Origin: Treponema sp.
Lineage (GTDB): Bacteria; Spirochaetota; Spirochaetia; Treponematales; Breznakiellaceae
Length of the DNA: 22,632 nt
Assembly: GCA_031277045.1 (NCBI GenBank)
Contig: JAISLX010000168.1
Span: 1 to 22,632, forward strand
Direction of reading: 5' to 3'
The first letter of the stretch is position 1; the number at the start of each line of letters is the position of its first letter. This document shows positions 5,784 to 14,143 of the stretch, piece by piece. A model generated the notes under the pieces. The model saw only the letters and a list, made by a program, of their open reading frames with translations. It was not told the DNA's origin and did no database searches. The translations under genes and the position numbers were made by a program.

Positions 5784-8221
5784 TAGATTAATGGGTGAGG
5801 TTTCCCAAGGGATTTCAACTTTTCCCGCACGGCGTCGTATTCTAAATTGTCGATTTGTTTACGGAGCCAGGGAATAAGATCCCCGCCGGATTCATATTCA
5901 CAGCTTTCAAGTTCTGTCATGATATTTTCCATCAGAGTGGACTTGAACCGTTCGCTGGCGTCGAGCAGCTTTTCAAGCAGGACTTTGTCGGGGGCGGCGG
6001 CTTTCTGTTTTGGGGGACTGTTTTCCACAGATGAATTAAGCAGGTTCCGTAAATTATCCATGACTGTTTCGACCTTCGATATGAAAGCGGTGTTTTTGGA
6101 TTGTACGTTTTCGTAATCGCCGGCTTTGGCGGCAAACTCAAGCTCCTCCGCTTCTTTGCCGATTTCCCCGGCACAGATATCATAGCTTGCGCTTTTAAGT
6201 CCATGCACTGTTATAGCGTAGTGCGGCAGGGTTTCCCGCGACAGGGAGCGGAGTTTTTCCAGCAGTTCCGGCGTGTGGGTCAAATACGATTGAAGAATCC
6301 GCCGGTATATTTCCTCGGTTCCGTACCGTTTCAGTCCCTCCGTAAAATCCATGCCGTCCAGTTTCGCGCATTCAAACGCGCCGCGTGAGGCTGCGGATTC
6401 GGTTTTCGCGGCGGTTTGTTCCTGCCCGGCCTTCCAAAGAATTTCTTCGGTCTGCTTGTTTCGTACCCACTGGTTGAGGACCACATCCAGCCGCATAATA
6501 TCAATGGGTTTCGCGATAAAAGCGTTAAACCCTTCCGAAAGGAACATCTCCTCGTTTCCCGCCAGGGCGTTGGCGGTAAGGGCGATAATGGGCACGTTTT
6601 TGGCGTAGTCCGTGCCGATTTCGCGGCGGATAATCCGGGTGGCCTCGATGCCGTCCATGCCGGGCATCATGTGGTCCATGAATATCGCGTCATACTTTAT
6701 TTCTTCCTTGCGTACTTTTTCTATCGCTTCCGGGCCGCTCAATACGCAGTCTATGGTAAGTCCGTAGGGCAGCATGAGGCCGCGCGCCACATCCAGATTG
6801 GTAACCACATCGTCCACCACCAGCACTCTTCCGTAGGGCATTTGTACCCGGATCAGGTTTTTGTTCCGGCTGTTCCGGTTATTGATAAACCGGAACGACA
6901 TAATATTTTCCGCCACATCTTTCCCGATGGGTTTTTCGTCAATGATCTGCTGGCGGATACGCACGGTAAACGTGCTGCCCCAGCCATATTCGCTTTCTAC
7001 CTCGATAGTTCCGTCCATCATTTCCACAAGCCGTTTGGTGATGGAAAGTCCAAGCCCCGTACCCTCGATCTTCCGGTTCGTCCTGGTATCAAGCTGGCTG
7101 TACGCCGAAAAGAGTTTGCCCATGTCTTCCCGCCTGATTCCCTGGCCGGTATCACTTACGGTAAAGATCACTATCGCGTCATTATCCTGCCGTTCCCAGT
7201 TGACCCGGAGGGTAACCACTCCCGCCCTGGTGTATTTAAACGCATTGGAGAGAATATTATTCAGTATCTGCTTTACCCGCAGTTCGTCGCCGAAAAGCCG
7301 TGTGGGCAGGGTGTCGTCGATATTGAGTTTGAAGCTAACGGCTTTGGAGCCGATGCGCACAATGTTAAGCTGTACCGTGTCGTTAATAAGACTGGGAGTA
7401 TCGTAGTTTTCAGGAATAAGCTCGGAATTGCCCGCCTCGATTTTGGAAATATCCAGAATGTCGTTGATGATCCCCAGGAGGATAGAACCTGAATTGTAGA
7501 TCTTTTCCAGATCGGCGCGGGTGTTTTCGCTCAGATCGTTTCGCAGCTGTATCTCCGAGAGGCCGATGATTGCGTTAAGGGGCGTGCGAATTTCGTGGCT
7601 CATGGTGGCCAGGAAAACGCTTTTCGCCTTTGAGGCCGCCTCCGCCGCCTCCGCCGCCTCCGCCGCCTTCTTGGCCCGCATATTCTCGGTAATATCGTGA
7701 AAGAGGATCATAACGCCCTCTACTTTGCCGGATTTGTCCCGCATGGCGGTTGTGTTGGTAGTGTAAATTCTGAATTCTCCGCCGCCGGTAATGTCCAGCG
7801 TTTCTTCTGTTTTGATAGTTCCCGGTTCGGTCATGGCGCGGCCAATGCAGATTTTGGCGTGTTCCGAAAAATCGTCGTTATGAAAGCGGTCAAAAACTTC
7901 GGAAAAATGAAGCCCGTTGACAAGGCCGAAATTCGGAATTCCCGCTATTCGCAGAAAAGTATTCGTACAGTAGGCGAAGCGCCCCTCCCCGTCCAGCAGT
8001 ATGATGATATTGGAACTGTTTTCCAGCATCATGTTCATGAATTTTTCCTGCTTGGTTTGTTCTTCTTTCAGTTTTATGGCCAGCCGGTCACGGGTAGTAG
8101 ACATTTTTTCAAAACGGTACATGACGTTCCGCTGCATTAATACCTGCCGGCTGAGCTTTTTTATCTGAATCCGCAGTTCCGCTATTTCTTTTTGCGGAGC
8201 CGGTATTTCTTCTTCCATCAT
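5783..8221 (-). CDS. Soluble PAS hybrid histidine kinase with receiver and HPt domains
   Basis: This 812-residue kinase has no membrane segment. Order: N-terminal coiled coil (about 10-65), PAS (about 66-178), alanine-rich signalling helix (182-200), HisKA with the phospho-accepting His209 in SHEIRTPLNAI, HATPase_c (NAFKYT near 326-331, DTGQGI 357-362, GTGLGL 387-392), receiver with Asp516 (MDHMMPGMDG) and Lys571, then HPt with His673 in VHGLKSAS. All phosphorelay residues are present, so it can run His to Asp to His internally and pass phosphate to separate receivers. The likely ones are those of the two HD-GYP proteins upstream in the same operon. It starts 10 nt after the FIST gene stop, with AAGGGG 6 nt before the ATG. 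Its stop codon was remade by the IS remnant without changing the protein. Confidence 0.9.
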   Translation of the reverse strand: MMEEEIPAPQKEIAELRIQIKKLSRQVLMQRNVMYRFEKMSTTRDRLAIKLKEEQTKQEKFMNMMLENSSNIIILLDGEGRFAYCTNTFLRIAGIPNFGLVNGLHFSEVFDRFHNDDFSEHAKICIGRAMTEPGTIKTEETLDITGGGEFRIYTTNTTAMRDKSGKVEGVMILFHDITENMRAKKAAEAAEAAEAASKAKSVFLATMSHEIRTPLNAIIGLSEIQLRNDLSENTRADLEKIYNSGSILLGIINDILDISKIEAGNSELIPENYDTPSLINDTVQLNIVRIGSKAVSFKLNIDDTLPTRLFGDELRVKQILNNILSNAFKYTRAGVVTLRVNWERQDNDAIVIFTVSDTGQGIRREDMGKLFSAYSQLDTRTNRKIEGTGLGLSITKRLVEMMDGTIEVESEYGWGSTFTVRIRQQIIDEKPIGKDVAENIMSFRFINNRNSRNKNLIRVQMPYGRVLVVDDVVTNLDVARGLMLPYGLTIDCVLSGPEAIEKVRKEEIKYDAIFMDHMMPGMDGIEATRIIRREIGTDYAKNVPIIALTANALAGNEEMFLSEGFNAFIAKPIDIMRLDVVLNQWVRNKQTEEILWKAGQEQTAAKTESAASRGAFECAKLDGMDFTEGLKRYGTEEIYRRILQSYLTHTPELLEKLRSLSRETLPHYAITVHGLKSASYDICAGEIGKEAEELEFAAKAGDYENVQSKNTAFISKVETVMDNLRNLLNSSVENSPPKQKAAAPDKVLLEKLLDASERFKSTLMENIMTELESCEYESGGDLIPWLRKQIDNLEYDAVREKLKSLGKPHPLI
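7635..7670 (-). repeat. 9-bp tandem repeat in the kinase gene
   Basis: Three perfect copies and one near-copy of GCCGCCTCC on the plus strand encode the AEAAEAAEAAS run between PAS and HisKA. Loss or gain of a unit keeps the frame but changes the signalling helix by three residues. Confidence 0.8.
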
Positions 8222-8231
8222 TACCTTCCCC

Positions 8232-9380
8232 TTACAGGATGCAGATGATTAGGGAATCGTTTTGCAGGTGGTTTACTACGCTGCCGTTGTCAAGAAATGA
8301 GGGAAATATTTCACCCCCCGAATACACAAAGTAATAGGGCGCCTTGCTGCCGATACATTCTTTTACCTTTTCATGTTCCGCCAGAATCTGTACCCCCAGG
8401 ACCCAGTTCCGGCCCGCGCAGGAATACATCAATATACCCCGTCCACGGGCTTTTTCCAGGGCTTCCTGTACCTTGCCGGCGGTGGAGGCAATTACCTCTT
8501 CCTGGCTCATAAGAGCCAGGGCCAGTGTGGAATTCACCGGCGCGGCGCCGCAAAGAATAACCCCGCCGTCCCCGGTGGAACTGATAACGGCTCTGATCAG
8601 CGTGGAACCATCCTCCAGTTGAATGACAAAGGGTATGGAAGCGAGGGCGGCTACGTCGTTGTCTTTTACCAGGCCGGTGGATTCCAGATACGTAACCGCG
8701 GGAATGTTGTTTATGGTCTGTAAAATATTGCGGTTTATTCCGGTGATCACCGCTTTCTGTTTCAAAATACTTTCCTTGTTTACCGAAACACTGAGGAAAA
8801 CCGGATCGACACAGCCCACAAGCGCCAAAAGGACCATGGACGCCGCATAGCCGCGGCCTTTGTAAATTGTGTAGGATTTGCTGTAATCCGGTTCGTTGGA
8901 AATAGCCAGCGTCCCAAAAGCGGGGATACCGCCGGAAAGGGAATCGAGTTTTTCGATAAATTCGTCCCCTCCCACGGTTATCATAAACGGGATAAACGGC
9001 ATAAGCAGTGAAGGTTTTTCGGCGGCGGCGATACCGTTGTAAAGCTCCGCCAGGGGGCCGTCAACAGAATCGTTAATGGGCGCGGAAACGCCGCTTATAA
9101 ATTTAACTGTATCGCTTGTCAGAACTGTCAGGCTAAGGCCCATGTCGCTGATAAAAGACGACGTAGAGAGACTCATGGTGGTAGTACCAACCACGTCAAA
9201 TGGGAGTTTGCCGGAAAGGGCCTTCACAACCCCGCTGTCCAGGAACTCGCTGAAACAATGGACAATTCCTACTGAGTTCGCCAGCAGCTTATTGTCCGGA
9301 TCCACTTGTTCCAGCAGTTCCGTTACCGCCGTTTCCGGATCGTCAATTTCATCAGTAAAAGCGTTGAGCATTTTGATCAT
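8232..9380 (-). CDS. FIST-domain sensory protein (FIST_N plus FIST_C)
   Basis: This 382-residue soluble protein has the layout of FIST proteins: an N-terminal FIST domain (about 35-205, with VGTTTMSLSTSSF and a later GGIPAFGTLAIS segment) and a FIST_C domain (about 220-370, with GGVILCGAAPVNSTLALA, then GILMYSCAGRNWVLG and YYFVYSGGEIFPS). FIST domains are proposed small-ligand sensors, often encoded beside histidine kinases or cyclic-di-GMP enzymes. Here the gene lies between an HD-GYP gene and a kinase without a membrane sensor, so it probably supplies the input to that kinase. The start is the ATG at 9380, with GGAGG 7 nt upstream; an upstream in-frame extension to 9518 runs through the 9422-9451 hairpin and the end of the previous gene. 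The ligand is unknown. Confidence 0.85.
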   Translation of the reverse strand: MIKMLNAFTDEIDDPETAVTELLEQVDPDNKLLANSVGIVHCFSEFLDSGVVKALSGKLPFDVVGTTTMSLSTSSFISDMGLSLTVLTSDTVKFISGVSAPINDSVDGPLAELYNGIAAAEKPSLLMPFIPFMITVGGDEFIEKLDSLSGGIPAFGTLAISNEPDYSKSYTIYKGRGYAASMVLLALVGCVDPVFLSVSVNKESILKQKAVITGINRNILQTINNIPAVTYLESTGLVKDNDVAALASIPFVIQLEDGSTLIRAVISSTGDGGVILCGAAPVNSTLALALMSQEEVIASTAGKVQEALEKARGRGILMYSCAGRNWVLGVQILAEHEKVKECIGSKAPYYFVYSGGEIFPSFLDNGSVVNHLQNDSLIICIL

Positions 9381-9421
9381 TTTCCTGCCTCCGGTTTGTT
9401 TGTTGTTTGAAAACAAATCGA

Positions 9422-9451
9422 ATTGTTCGAAGACTTCGGTTTTTGAACAAT
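9422..9451 (-). repeat. Imperfect 30-bp palindrome between HD-GYP and FIST genes
   Basis: ATTGTTCGAAGAC and GTTTTTGAACAAT pair around TTCG, with two mismatches that become G-U pairs in RNA. The right flank resembles that of the palindrome at 15105-15134 (GAACAA..ACC..TTAAAAA). It lies in the 103-nt gap before the FIST gene and is a probable diverged member of the same family. Confidence 0.5.
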
Positions 9452-9483
9452 ACCTGTTTAAAAACCACTGTTTCCGGACAACT

Positions 9484-10518
9484 CTATTTTTTGTCCGCCG
9501 CCCCGGCCAATTCCCCATTGATGGCCTCGAACGCGTCTATAATTCTTGCGTCAAAAAGAGTTCCCCTCCCATCCACGATAATGCGGCAGGCTTCCGCGTG
9601 GCCCATGCCCCGGCGGTACACCCGGTCATTTACCAGCGCGTCGTACACATCCGCCACCGCCATGATTCGTCCGCAGAGGGGTATTTCGTCCCCGGCGAGA
9701 CGGCGGGGGTAGCCATTTCCGTCGTAACGTTCGTGATGGGAGGCGGCGATCATTATGGCGTAATGAAGGTACCGCTGGGTGGGGGTGCGGGCCAGCATGT
9801 TTTTTAATATTTCCTCGCCGATAACGGTATGCTGTTTCATAATATCAAATTCCTCCTCGTCCAGCCGGCCGGGTTTTAGGAGAATCTTGTCGCTGATGGC
9901 GATTTTCCCGATGTCGTGGAACGGGGCGGCCCGGACCATCAGGGCAAGATCCGTCGAGGTTAGTTCATCGGTAAACAGCCCCATGTCCATAAGTTTGCGG
10001 CCCAGCATTCCCAGGTATCCGCTGGTCCGGGCCACATGCTCCCCGGTATTTTCATCCCTGCACTCAATAAGCTCCGCGAAGGCCAGGGCCACACTGTCCG
10101 ACATTTTCGCCGCAGTGTCTTCAAGCTGGGCCTGGTAGGATGAAAAGCGCAGGTGCAGTTCTATGCGGTGCAGCAGAATACTCTTTTCCACCGGCTTGGT
10201 GATAAAGTCCCGCGCCCCGGACTGAAGCCCCCGGACCTCGGTTTCCGTATCGTGATTGCCGGTAAGAAAGATAACCGGAATGCTTCCCAGATATTGGTTC
10301 AGCCTGAGCCTTTTCAGAGTCTCAAAACCGTCCATTCCGGGCATTTCGATATCAAGAAGGATAAGATCGGGTTTTTCCCGCGCACAGATCCGCAAGGCCA
10401 ATGGTCCTGATTTGGCCAGGGAAACATCGTAGCTTTCCTCCAGTTGGGCGCCAATCTGTTTGAGGCTTGGCAGATTGTCGTCTACCACCAGTATTTTACG
10501 CGGGGTCAGGTCATTCAT
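9484..10518 (-). CDS. Response regulator with HD-GYP phosphodiesterase output (second copy)
   Basis: This 344-residue protein has a receiver (about 8-120; Asp56 in LLDIEMPGMDG, Lys109) and an HD-GYP domain (about 145-335). The HD pair is His201-Asp202 in APFHDIGKIAISD, with HHERYDGNGYP at 261-271 and VADVYDALVNDRVYRR after it. An intact HHE..GYP motif predicts hydrolysis of cyclic-di-GMP, controlled by phosphorylation of the receiver. Its start overlaps the stop of the first copy by 8 nt (ATGAATGA), implying translational coupling. The protein is closely similar in layout and sequence to that first copy, so the pair looks like a tandem duplication. The kinase two genes downstream is the natural phosphodonor. 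Confidence 0.9.
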   Translation of the reverse strand: MNDLTPRKILVVDDNLPSLKQIGAQLEESYDVSLAKSGPLALRICAREKPDLILLDIEMPGMDGFETLKRLRLNQYLGSIPVIFLTGNHDTETEVRGLQSGARDFITKPVEKSILLHRIELHLRFSSYQAQLEDTAAKMSDSVALAFAELIECRDENTGEHVARTSGYLGMLGRKLMDMGLFTDELTSTDLALMVRAAPFHDIGKIAISDKILLKPGRLDEEEFDIMKQHTVIGEEILKNMLARTPTQRYLHYAIMIAASHHERYDGNGYPRRLAGDEIPLCGRIMAVADVYDALVNDRVYRRGMGHAEACRIIVDGRGTLFDARIIDAFEAINGELAGAADKK

Positions 10519-11575
10519 TCCGCGGATTTCTTCCCTGTATTTTTACCAGCGATTCTACGGAGACGGTAAGAGAAGCGAATTGATTCCGGACGGAGGCGAA
10601 TGCGTCCACAATCCGGGGATCAAACCATGTGCCTTTTCCCTCAAAAACAACGCGGCAGGCTTCCTCGTGGCTTAGGGCCCTGCGGTAAACCCTGTTGGTT
10701 ATGCAGCCGTCATACACATTGGCTACCGCCATAATCCGCGCACACAGGGGAATAGCGTCACCCGCAAGCCCGTGGGGGTAGCCTGTACCATCGTACTTTT
10801 CATGGTGGCTTTCGGCGATAAGTTTGGCGAATTTAAGGTAGCGCTGTTCCGGGGTACGCATGTAGATCGATTCAAGAAAATGCGCCCCGATAAGAGTGTG
10901 CTTTTGTACTTCGGCGTACTCACCGGGCGTAAGGGCTCCTTTTTTAAGAAGCAGCGTATCACTGACGCCGATTTTTCCGACATCGTGAAAGGGAGCGGCC
11001 CGGACTATCATGTCCATATCGGCCTCGTTAATCTCTTCCCCAAAAGCGCCCGCCGCCAGCAGTTCCCGGCCCAGAATTTCCACGTATTTGCCGGTTCGCA
11101 GCACATGGGTACCCGCGTTATCGTCTTTGCATTCCACCAGTTCCGCGAAAGAAGTAACAATGCTGTTCTCCAGTTCTTTTACCGTAGTCTCCAGAGAACT
11201 CTGATACGCGGCAAACTGCAGGTGGAGTTCCAGCCGGTGAAAGAGAATATCTTTGTGGGCCGGTTTCATGATAAAATCCATAGCCCCCGATTCAAGAGCC
11301 CTGATCTCGGTGGCCGTGTCACGGTTGCCCGTTAAAAAAATAACCGGTATGGGGCAAAGTTCCGGGTCCGCCTTAAGCCGGCCAATAGTTTCAAAACCGT
11401 CCATGCCGGGCATCTCAATATCCAGCAGGATAAGATCGGGTCGTTCCTGCCGGCATATCCGCAGCGCCATAGAACCGGATTTGGCAAGAGAAACATCATA
11501 GTGGGAAATAAGCTGGGCGCTGATTTGTTTGAGACTTGCCAGATTATCATCCACGACCAGTATTTGTTTTGCCAT
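10511..11575 (-). CDS. Response regulator with HD-GYP phosphodiesterase output (first copy)
   Basis: This 354-residue protein has a receiver (about 4-115; Asp52 in LLDIEMPGMDG) and an HD-GYP domain (about 140-330) with His197-Asp198 in APFHDVGKIGVSD and HHEKYDGTGYP at 257-267. The phosphodiesterase motifs are intact, so it should degrade cyclic-di-GMP. It is the first gene of the minus-strand signalling operon. The ATG at 11575 has only a weak, distant GGGAA sequence upstream. A promoter is proposed at 11766-11794, leaving a structured leader of about 185 nt. It differs from the second copy in the linker and C-terminus but keeps all catalytic residues, so both are probably active. Confidence 0.9.
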   Translation of the reverse strand: MAKQILVVDDNLASLKQISAQLISHYDVSLAKSGSMALRICRQERPDLILLDIEMPGMDGFETIGRLKADPELCPIPVIFLTGNRDTATEIRALESGAMDFIMKPAHKDILFHRLELHLQFAAYQSSLETTVKELENSIVTSFAELVECKDDNAGTHVLRTGKYVEILGRELLAAGAFGEEINEADMDMIVRAAPFHDVGKIGVSDTLLLKKGALTPGEYAEVQKHTLIGAHFLESIYMRTPEQRYLKFAKLIAESHHEKYDGTGYPHGLAGDAIPLCARIMAVANVYDGCITNRVYRRALSHEEACRVVFEGKGTWFDPRIVDAFASVRNQFASLTVSVESLVKIQGRNPRNE

Positions 11576-11985
11576 CGTAACAATGTTCCCGTGGTTTTGC
11601 GCCCAAGGACGTAAAACACGCTGCTTTTAGCGGGGACTTCTGAAACCTTGGTTTTCGGCGCCCCTTTAACGAAAAAGCGGATTTTTAGCCCGTTTTTTCA
11701 GAAATTTTCCCCACAGTAGACCGAATTTTGAAAACCACCAAAATTCACTGATTCTAAACAAAGTCAGTGTACCACGATCCGGTCCTTTGCGCAATATTTC
11801 CCGCGCGGGCGCGTCTCATGGAGGGGCTTTGTTAGGCGCTGTCAGCGAAGCAGTAATCCGCGACAGCCTTTTGGGGGTTGCACACGAAGCGCGGCAAACT
11901 GCCCGCGTTCTGTCCGCTGCAGAATCCGGTCAGGCGATTTTTTACTCCGCAAACTCCGCGTTCGGACCACAAACACGGCAGGCTG
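11576..11985. other. Non-coding region: leader of the signalling operon and end of nagA
   Basis: No gene is supported here. On the minus strand the part nearest the HD-GYP gene is a leader with several inverted repeats: CTGAAACC/GGTTTTCGG at 11640-11658, GAATTTTG/CAAAATTC at 11723-11746 (perfect 8 bp), and CACTGA/TCAGTG near 11746-11769. Nearer nagA is GCTGTC..GCG with CGC..GACAGC at 11838-11867. I looked for a cyclic-di-GMP (GEMM) riboswitch because of the HD-GYP genes and did not find its conserved core. Confidence 0.5.
11766..11794 (-). promoter_or_regulatory. Possible promoter of the HD-GYP/FIST/kinase operon
   Basis: On the minus strand, TTGCGC (11789-11794), a 17-nt spacer and TACACT (11766-11771) give a moderate sigma-70 match, about 185 nt before the first HD-GYP gene. 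Confidence 0.35.
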
Positions 11986-13173
11986 CTAGAAATCGTTCTT
12001 CTTGATTTGGCCGCCTATCATGACAGCCCGGATATTGAAATCCCCGTCAAATACCGTTAAATCCGCGTCATGTCCGGGAATAATGGCCCCCTTGCGCTGG
12101 TAGCGCATTACGGCGGCCGGGTTAAAAGTGGCGGTCTTTACCGCGTCCTCCAGCGTAAAGCCGTATTTTACCAGGTTCTGTATTCCCCGGATAACAGTCA
12201 GCGAGGAACCGGCGATAACATCGTCGATTTTCCGGTGAAAAACCCCGTCGTGAAAGATCACTTCCTCACCATTGGCGAAAAACGGCCCTTCCTTTTGCTC
12301 GGTAGGTTTTAGCGCGTCGGTAACAAGGATAATCTTGTCTATCGGCTTGTCCTTAAGGAGGAGCTTGTACAGATCCGGATGTACGTGATGGCCGTCTGCA
12401 ATTATCTCACAGGACATCTCCGGGTGTATCAGAATGGCCCCCACGGCGTTGGGGTTTCGCTGGTCCAGCTTGCTCATGGCATTGAACAGGTGGGTCGAGT
12501 GGAGAATCCCCGCCTGCATGCCTTCGACCATGTTTTCGTAGTTGGCGTCGGTATGCCCCGCCTGAAGGATAATTCCCTTTTTAATGCAGTACAGGGCCAG
12601 TTCCCGCATCCCCTTAAGCTCGGGCGCCACCGTCATGTTAACAATGTGCCCGCCCGATGCCTCCCACAGCCGATCCATAAAGGAAATATCCACCGGACTT
12701 ACCGTTTCCGGCCGCTGCACGCCCAGGCGGCTGGGTGAAATAAACGGCCCCTCCAGGTGGATCCCCATAATCCGCGCGCCCGTCTCCGCGCCTATGGCGC
12801 GGGTTACGGCCTTTGCCGCATTAAAAAGGCTTTCAGGATCCGAAGGGTAGAGGGTAGGGTGGAAAGATGTAACGCCGTAGTCCGCGAGGATTCGGGACAT
12901 CTCGATGACGGATTCAACGCCCCTTTCCGGCGAGATGAAAGCGTCATCCGTACCGTAGCCCCCAAAGCCGTGAATGTGGGTGTCGATAAAACCCGGTGCG
13001 ATATAGCTTTCCGCTACGTCAATGATCTTTGTTTCCGGGCCAAAACGCCGCTGTTCGAAACGGCGCCGGGAAAACACGTCCGCCACAACGCCGTCTTCCA
13101 CAAGCACGGCACAGCGATCCATGGTGGCAAAGCTGGTCATTACGGTTCCATTGTATAGGCAGATTGAATTCAT
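11986..13173 (-). CDS. nagA: N-acetylglucosamine-6-phosphate deacetylase
   Basis: This 395-residue amidohydrolase removes acetate from GlcNAc-6-phosphate, giving glucosamine-6-phosphate for glycolysis or wall synthesis. Motifs in order: IDTHIHG (His66, His68), the metal ligand Glu141 in HLEGPF, His207 in QAGHTDA, His228 in HSTHLFNAMS, IADGHHVHP near 258-266, and the catalytic Asp286 in VTDALKPT. The length is normal. It lies 112 nt after the sugar permease gene on the same strand, so it may be read from the transporter operon. A TATACT hexamer also ends exactly 6 nt before the ATG, with no Shine-Dalgarno sequence, so a leaderless transcript of its own is likely. The glucosamine-6-phosphate deaminase gene nagB is not in the window. 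Confidence 0.93.
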   Translation of the reverse strand: MNSICLYNGTVMTSFATMDRCAVLVEDGVVADVFSRRRFEQRRFGPETKIIDVAESYIAPGFIDTHIHGFGGYGTDDAFISPERGVESVIEMSRILADYGVTSFHPTLYPSDPESLFNAAKAVTRAIGAETGARIMGIHLEGPFISPSRLGVQRPETVSPVDISFMDRLWEASGGHIVNMTVAPELKGMRELALYCIKKGIILQAGHTDANYENMVEGMQAGILHSTHLFNAMSKLDQRNPNAVGAILIHPEMSCEIIADGHHVHPDLYKLLLKDKPIDKIILVTDALKPTEQKEGPFFANGEEVIFHDGVFHRKIDDVIAGSSLTVIRGIQNLVKYGFTLEDAVKTATFNPAAVMRYQRKGAIIPGHDADLTVFDGDFNIRAVMIGGQIKKNDF

Positions 13174-13179
13174 ACGCTA

Positions 13180-13208
13180 AGTATACACGACAAACCGGCG
13201 GCTTGCCA
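13180..13208 (-). promoter_or_regulatory. Possible leaderless promoter of nagA
   Basis: On the minus strand, TATACT (13180-13185) is preceded at 17 nt by a weak -35, TGGCAA (13203-13208). The nagA ATG follows the -10 after 6 nt, and no ribosome binding site is present. Confidence 0.4.
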
Positions 13209-13285
13209 CAATGAATTTATTTATAAGGGAAAAGTGGGCTTGACCGCTTTTTCCAACTGCGGAGACCGGCCTGTCCGGGGACCCG

Positions 13286-14143
13286 CTAACCCTTGACCCC
13301 GCCTTCGGTAAGGCCGGCGACGATGTACTTTTGACCAAACGCGAAGATAACCATGGTAGGGATAAGGGCAAAGACGATACCGGCGCTCATGATGTCCCAG
13401 CTTACCCCCGCTTTTGAGATAAACGAATTAAGGGCCACCGGGACCGTCATCTTTTTATCCGAGGACATGAGCATGACCGCCAGAAAAAGTTCGTTCCAGA
13501 CGTTGACAAAAGAGAAACTGAAGATCGCCACCAGTCCGGGCAGGCTTATGGGGAGTATCACCCTGAAAAGGGCGTTCAGGGGATCGCAGCCGTCAATGAG
13601 GGCCGCTTCTTCGATAGATGCCGGAATATGATCGAAAAAACTTTTAGCCATTATGGCGCCAAAGGCCACTGTGGTAGCGGCGTATACGATTGACAGAATC
13701 AGGCGATTGTTGGTCATACGGAGCTTTGACAGGGTAAAGAACAGGGGGGCCATGAGAATAAAAGACGGTGTCATTTGGGTAAAATAGAGGGCAAGCAGGA
13801 GCCCCCGAATCCCCCGCCGGGCGCGGAGCCTCGAAAGGGCAAAACCGGCCAGTACGCTGATAGCAAGGCCCCCCGCCGCGGCCAGAAGGGAAATCCACAG
13901 GGAATTCATAAAATAATGGCCGAAATTGGCGAAGCCCAAAAGCCGTTCGTATCCGGCGACCGATACCTTAGAGGGAACGTATCGCAGGGGGAAGGTGTAT
14001 ATTTCCGTGCTGGGCTTAAGGGACGTTATGATAATCCACATCAGAGGCAGTATCGCGAAGGCCAGAAACAGGGCGAGGGCCGTAAAACGCGCCGCGGCGC
14101 CGAGTCCGGCTTTTAGTTTTTTTGGTACATATCTTTTTTTCAC
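13286..14143 (-). CDS. Sugar ABC transporter permease, MalG/CUT1 type
   Basis: This 285-residue inner-membrane protein has about six membrane helices and the cytoplasmic EAA loop (EEAALIDGCDPLNALFRVILP segment, about 178-198) that contacts the ATPase. It pairs with the MalF-type permease encoded just upstream. The GTG start at 14143 overlaps that gene's TGA by 4 nt (GTGA), with AAGGAG 8 nt upstream. The family carries oligosaccharides or amino sugars through a dimer of permeases. No ATPase gene is present, so a shared MsmK/UgpC-type ATPase elsewhere is expected. The nagA neighbour suggests an N-acetylglucosamine-containing substrate. Confidence 0.9.
   Translation of the reverse strand: MKKRYVPKKLKAGLGAAARFTALALFLAFAILPLMWIIITSLKPSTEIYTFPLRYVPSKVSVAGYERLLGFANFGHYFMNSLWISLLAAAGGLAISVLAGFALSRLRARRGIRGLLLALYFTQMTPSFILMAPLFFTLSKLRMTNNRLILSIVYAATTVAFGAIMAKSFFDHIPASIEEAALIDGCDPLNALFRVILPISLPGLVAIFSFSFVNVWNELFLAVMLMSSDKKMTVPVALNSFISKAGVSWDIMSAGIVFALIPTMVIFAFGQKYIVAGLTEGGVKG

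Noticed and set aside
11576..11760. Cyclic-di-GMP (GEMM) riboswitch before the HD-GYP operon
   Set aside because: The leader is long and structured, but the conserved GEMM core could not be found by eye.
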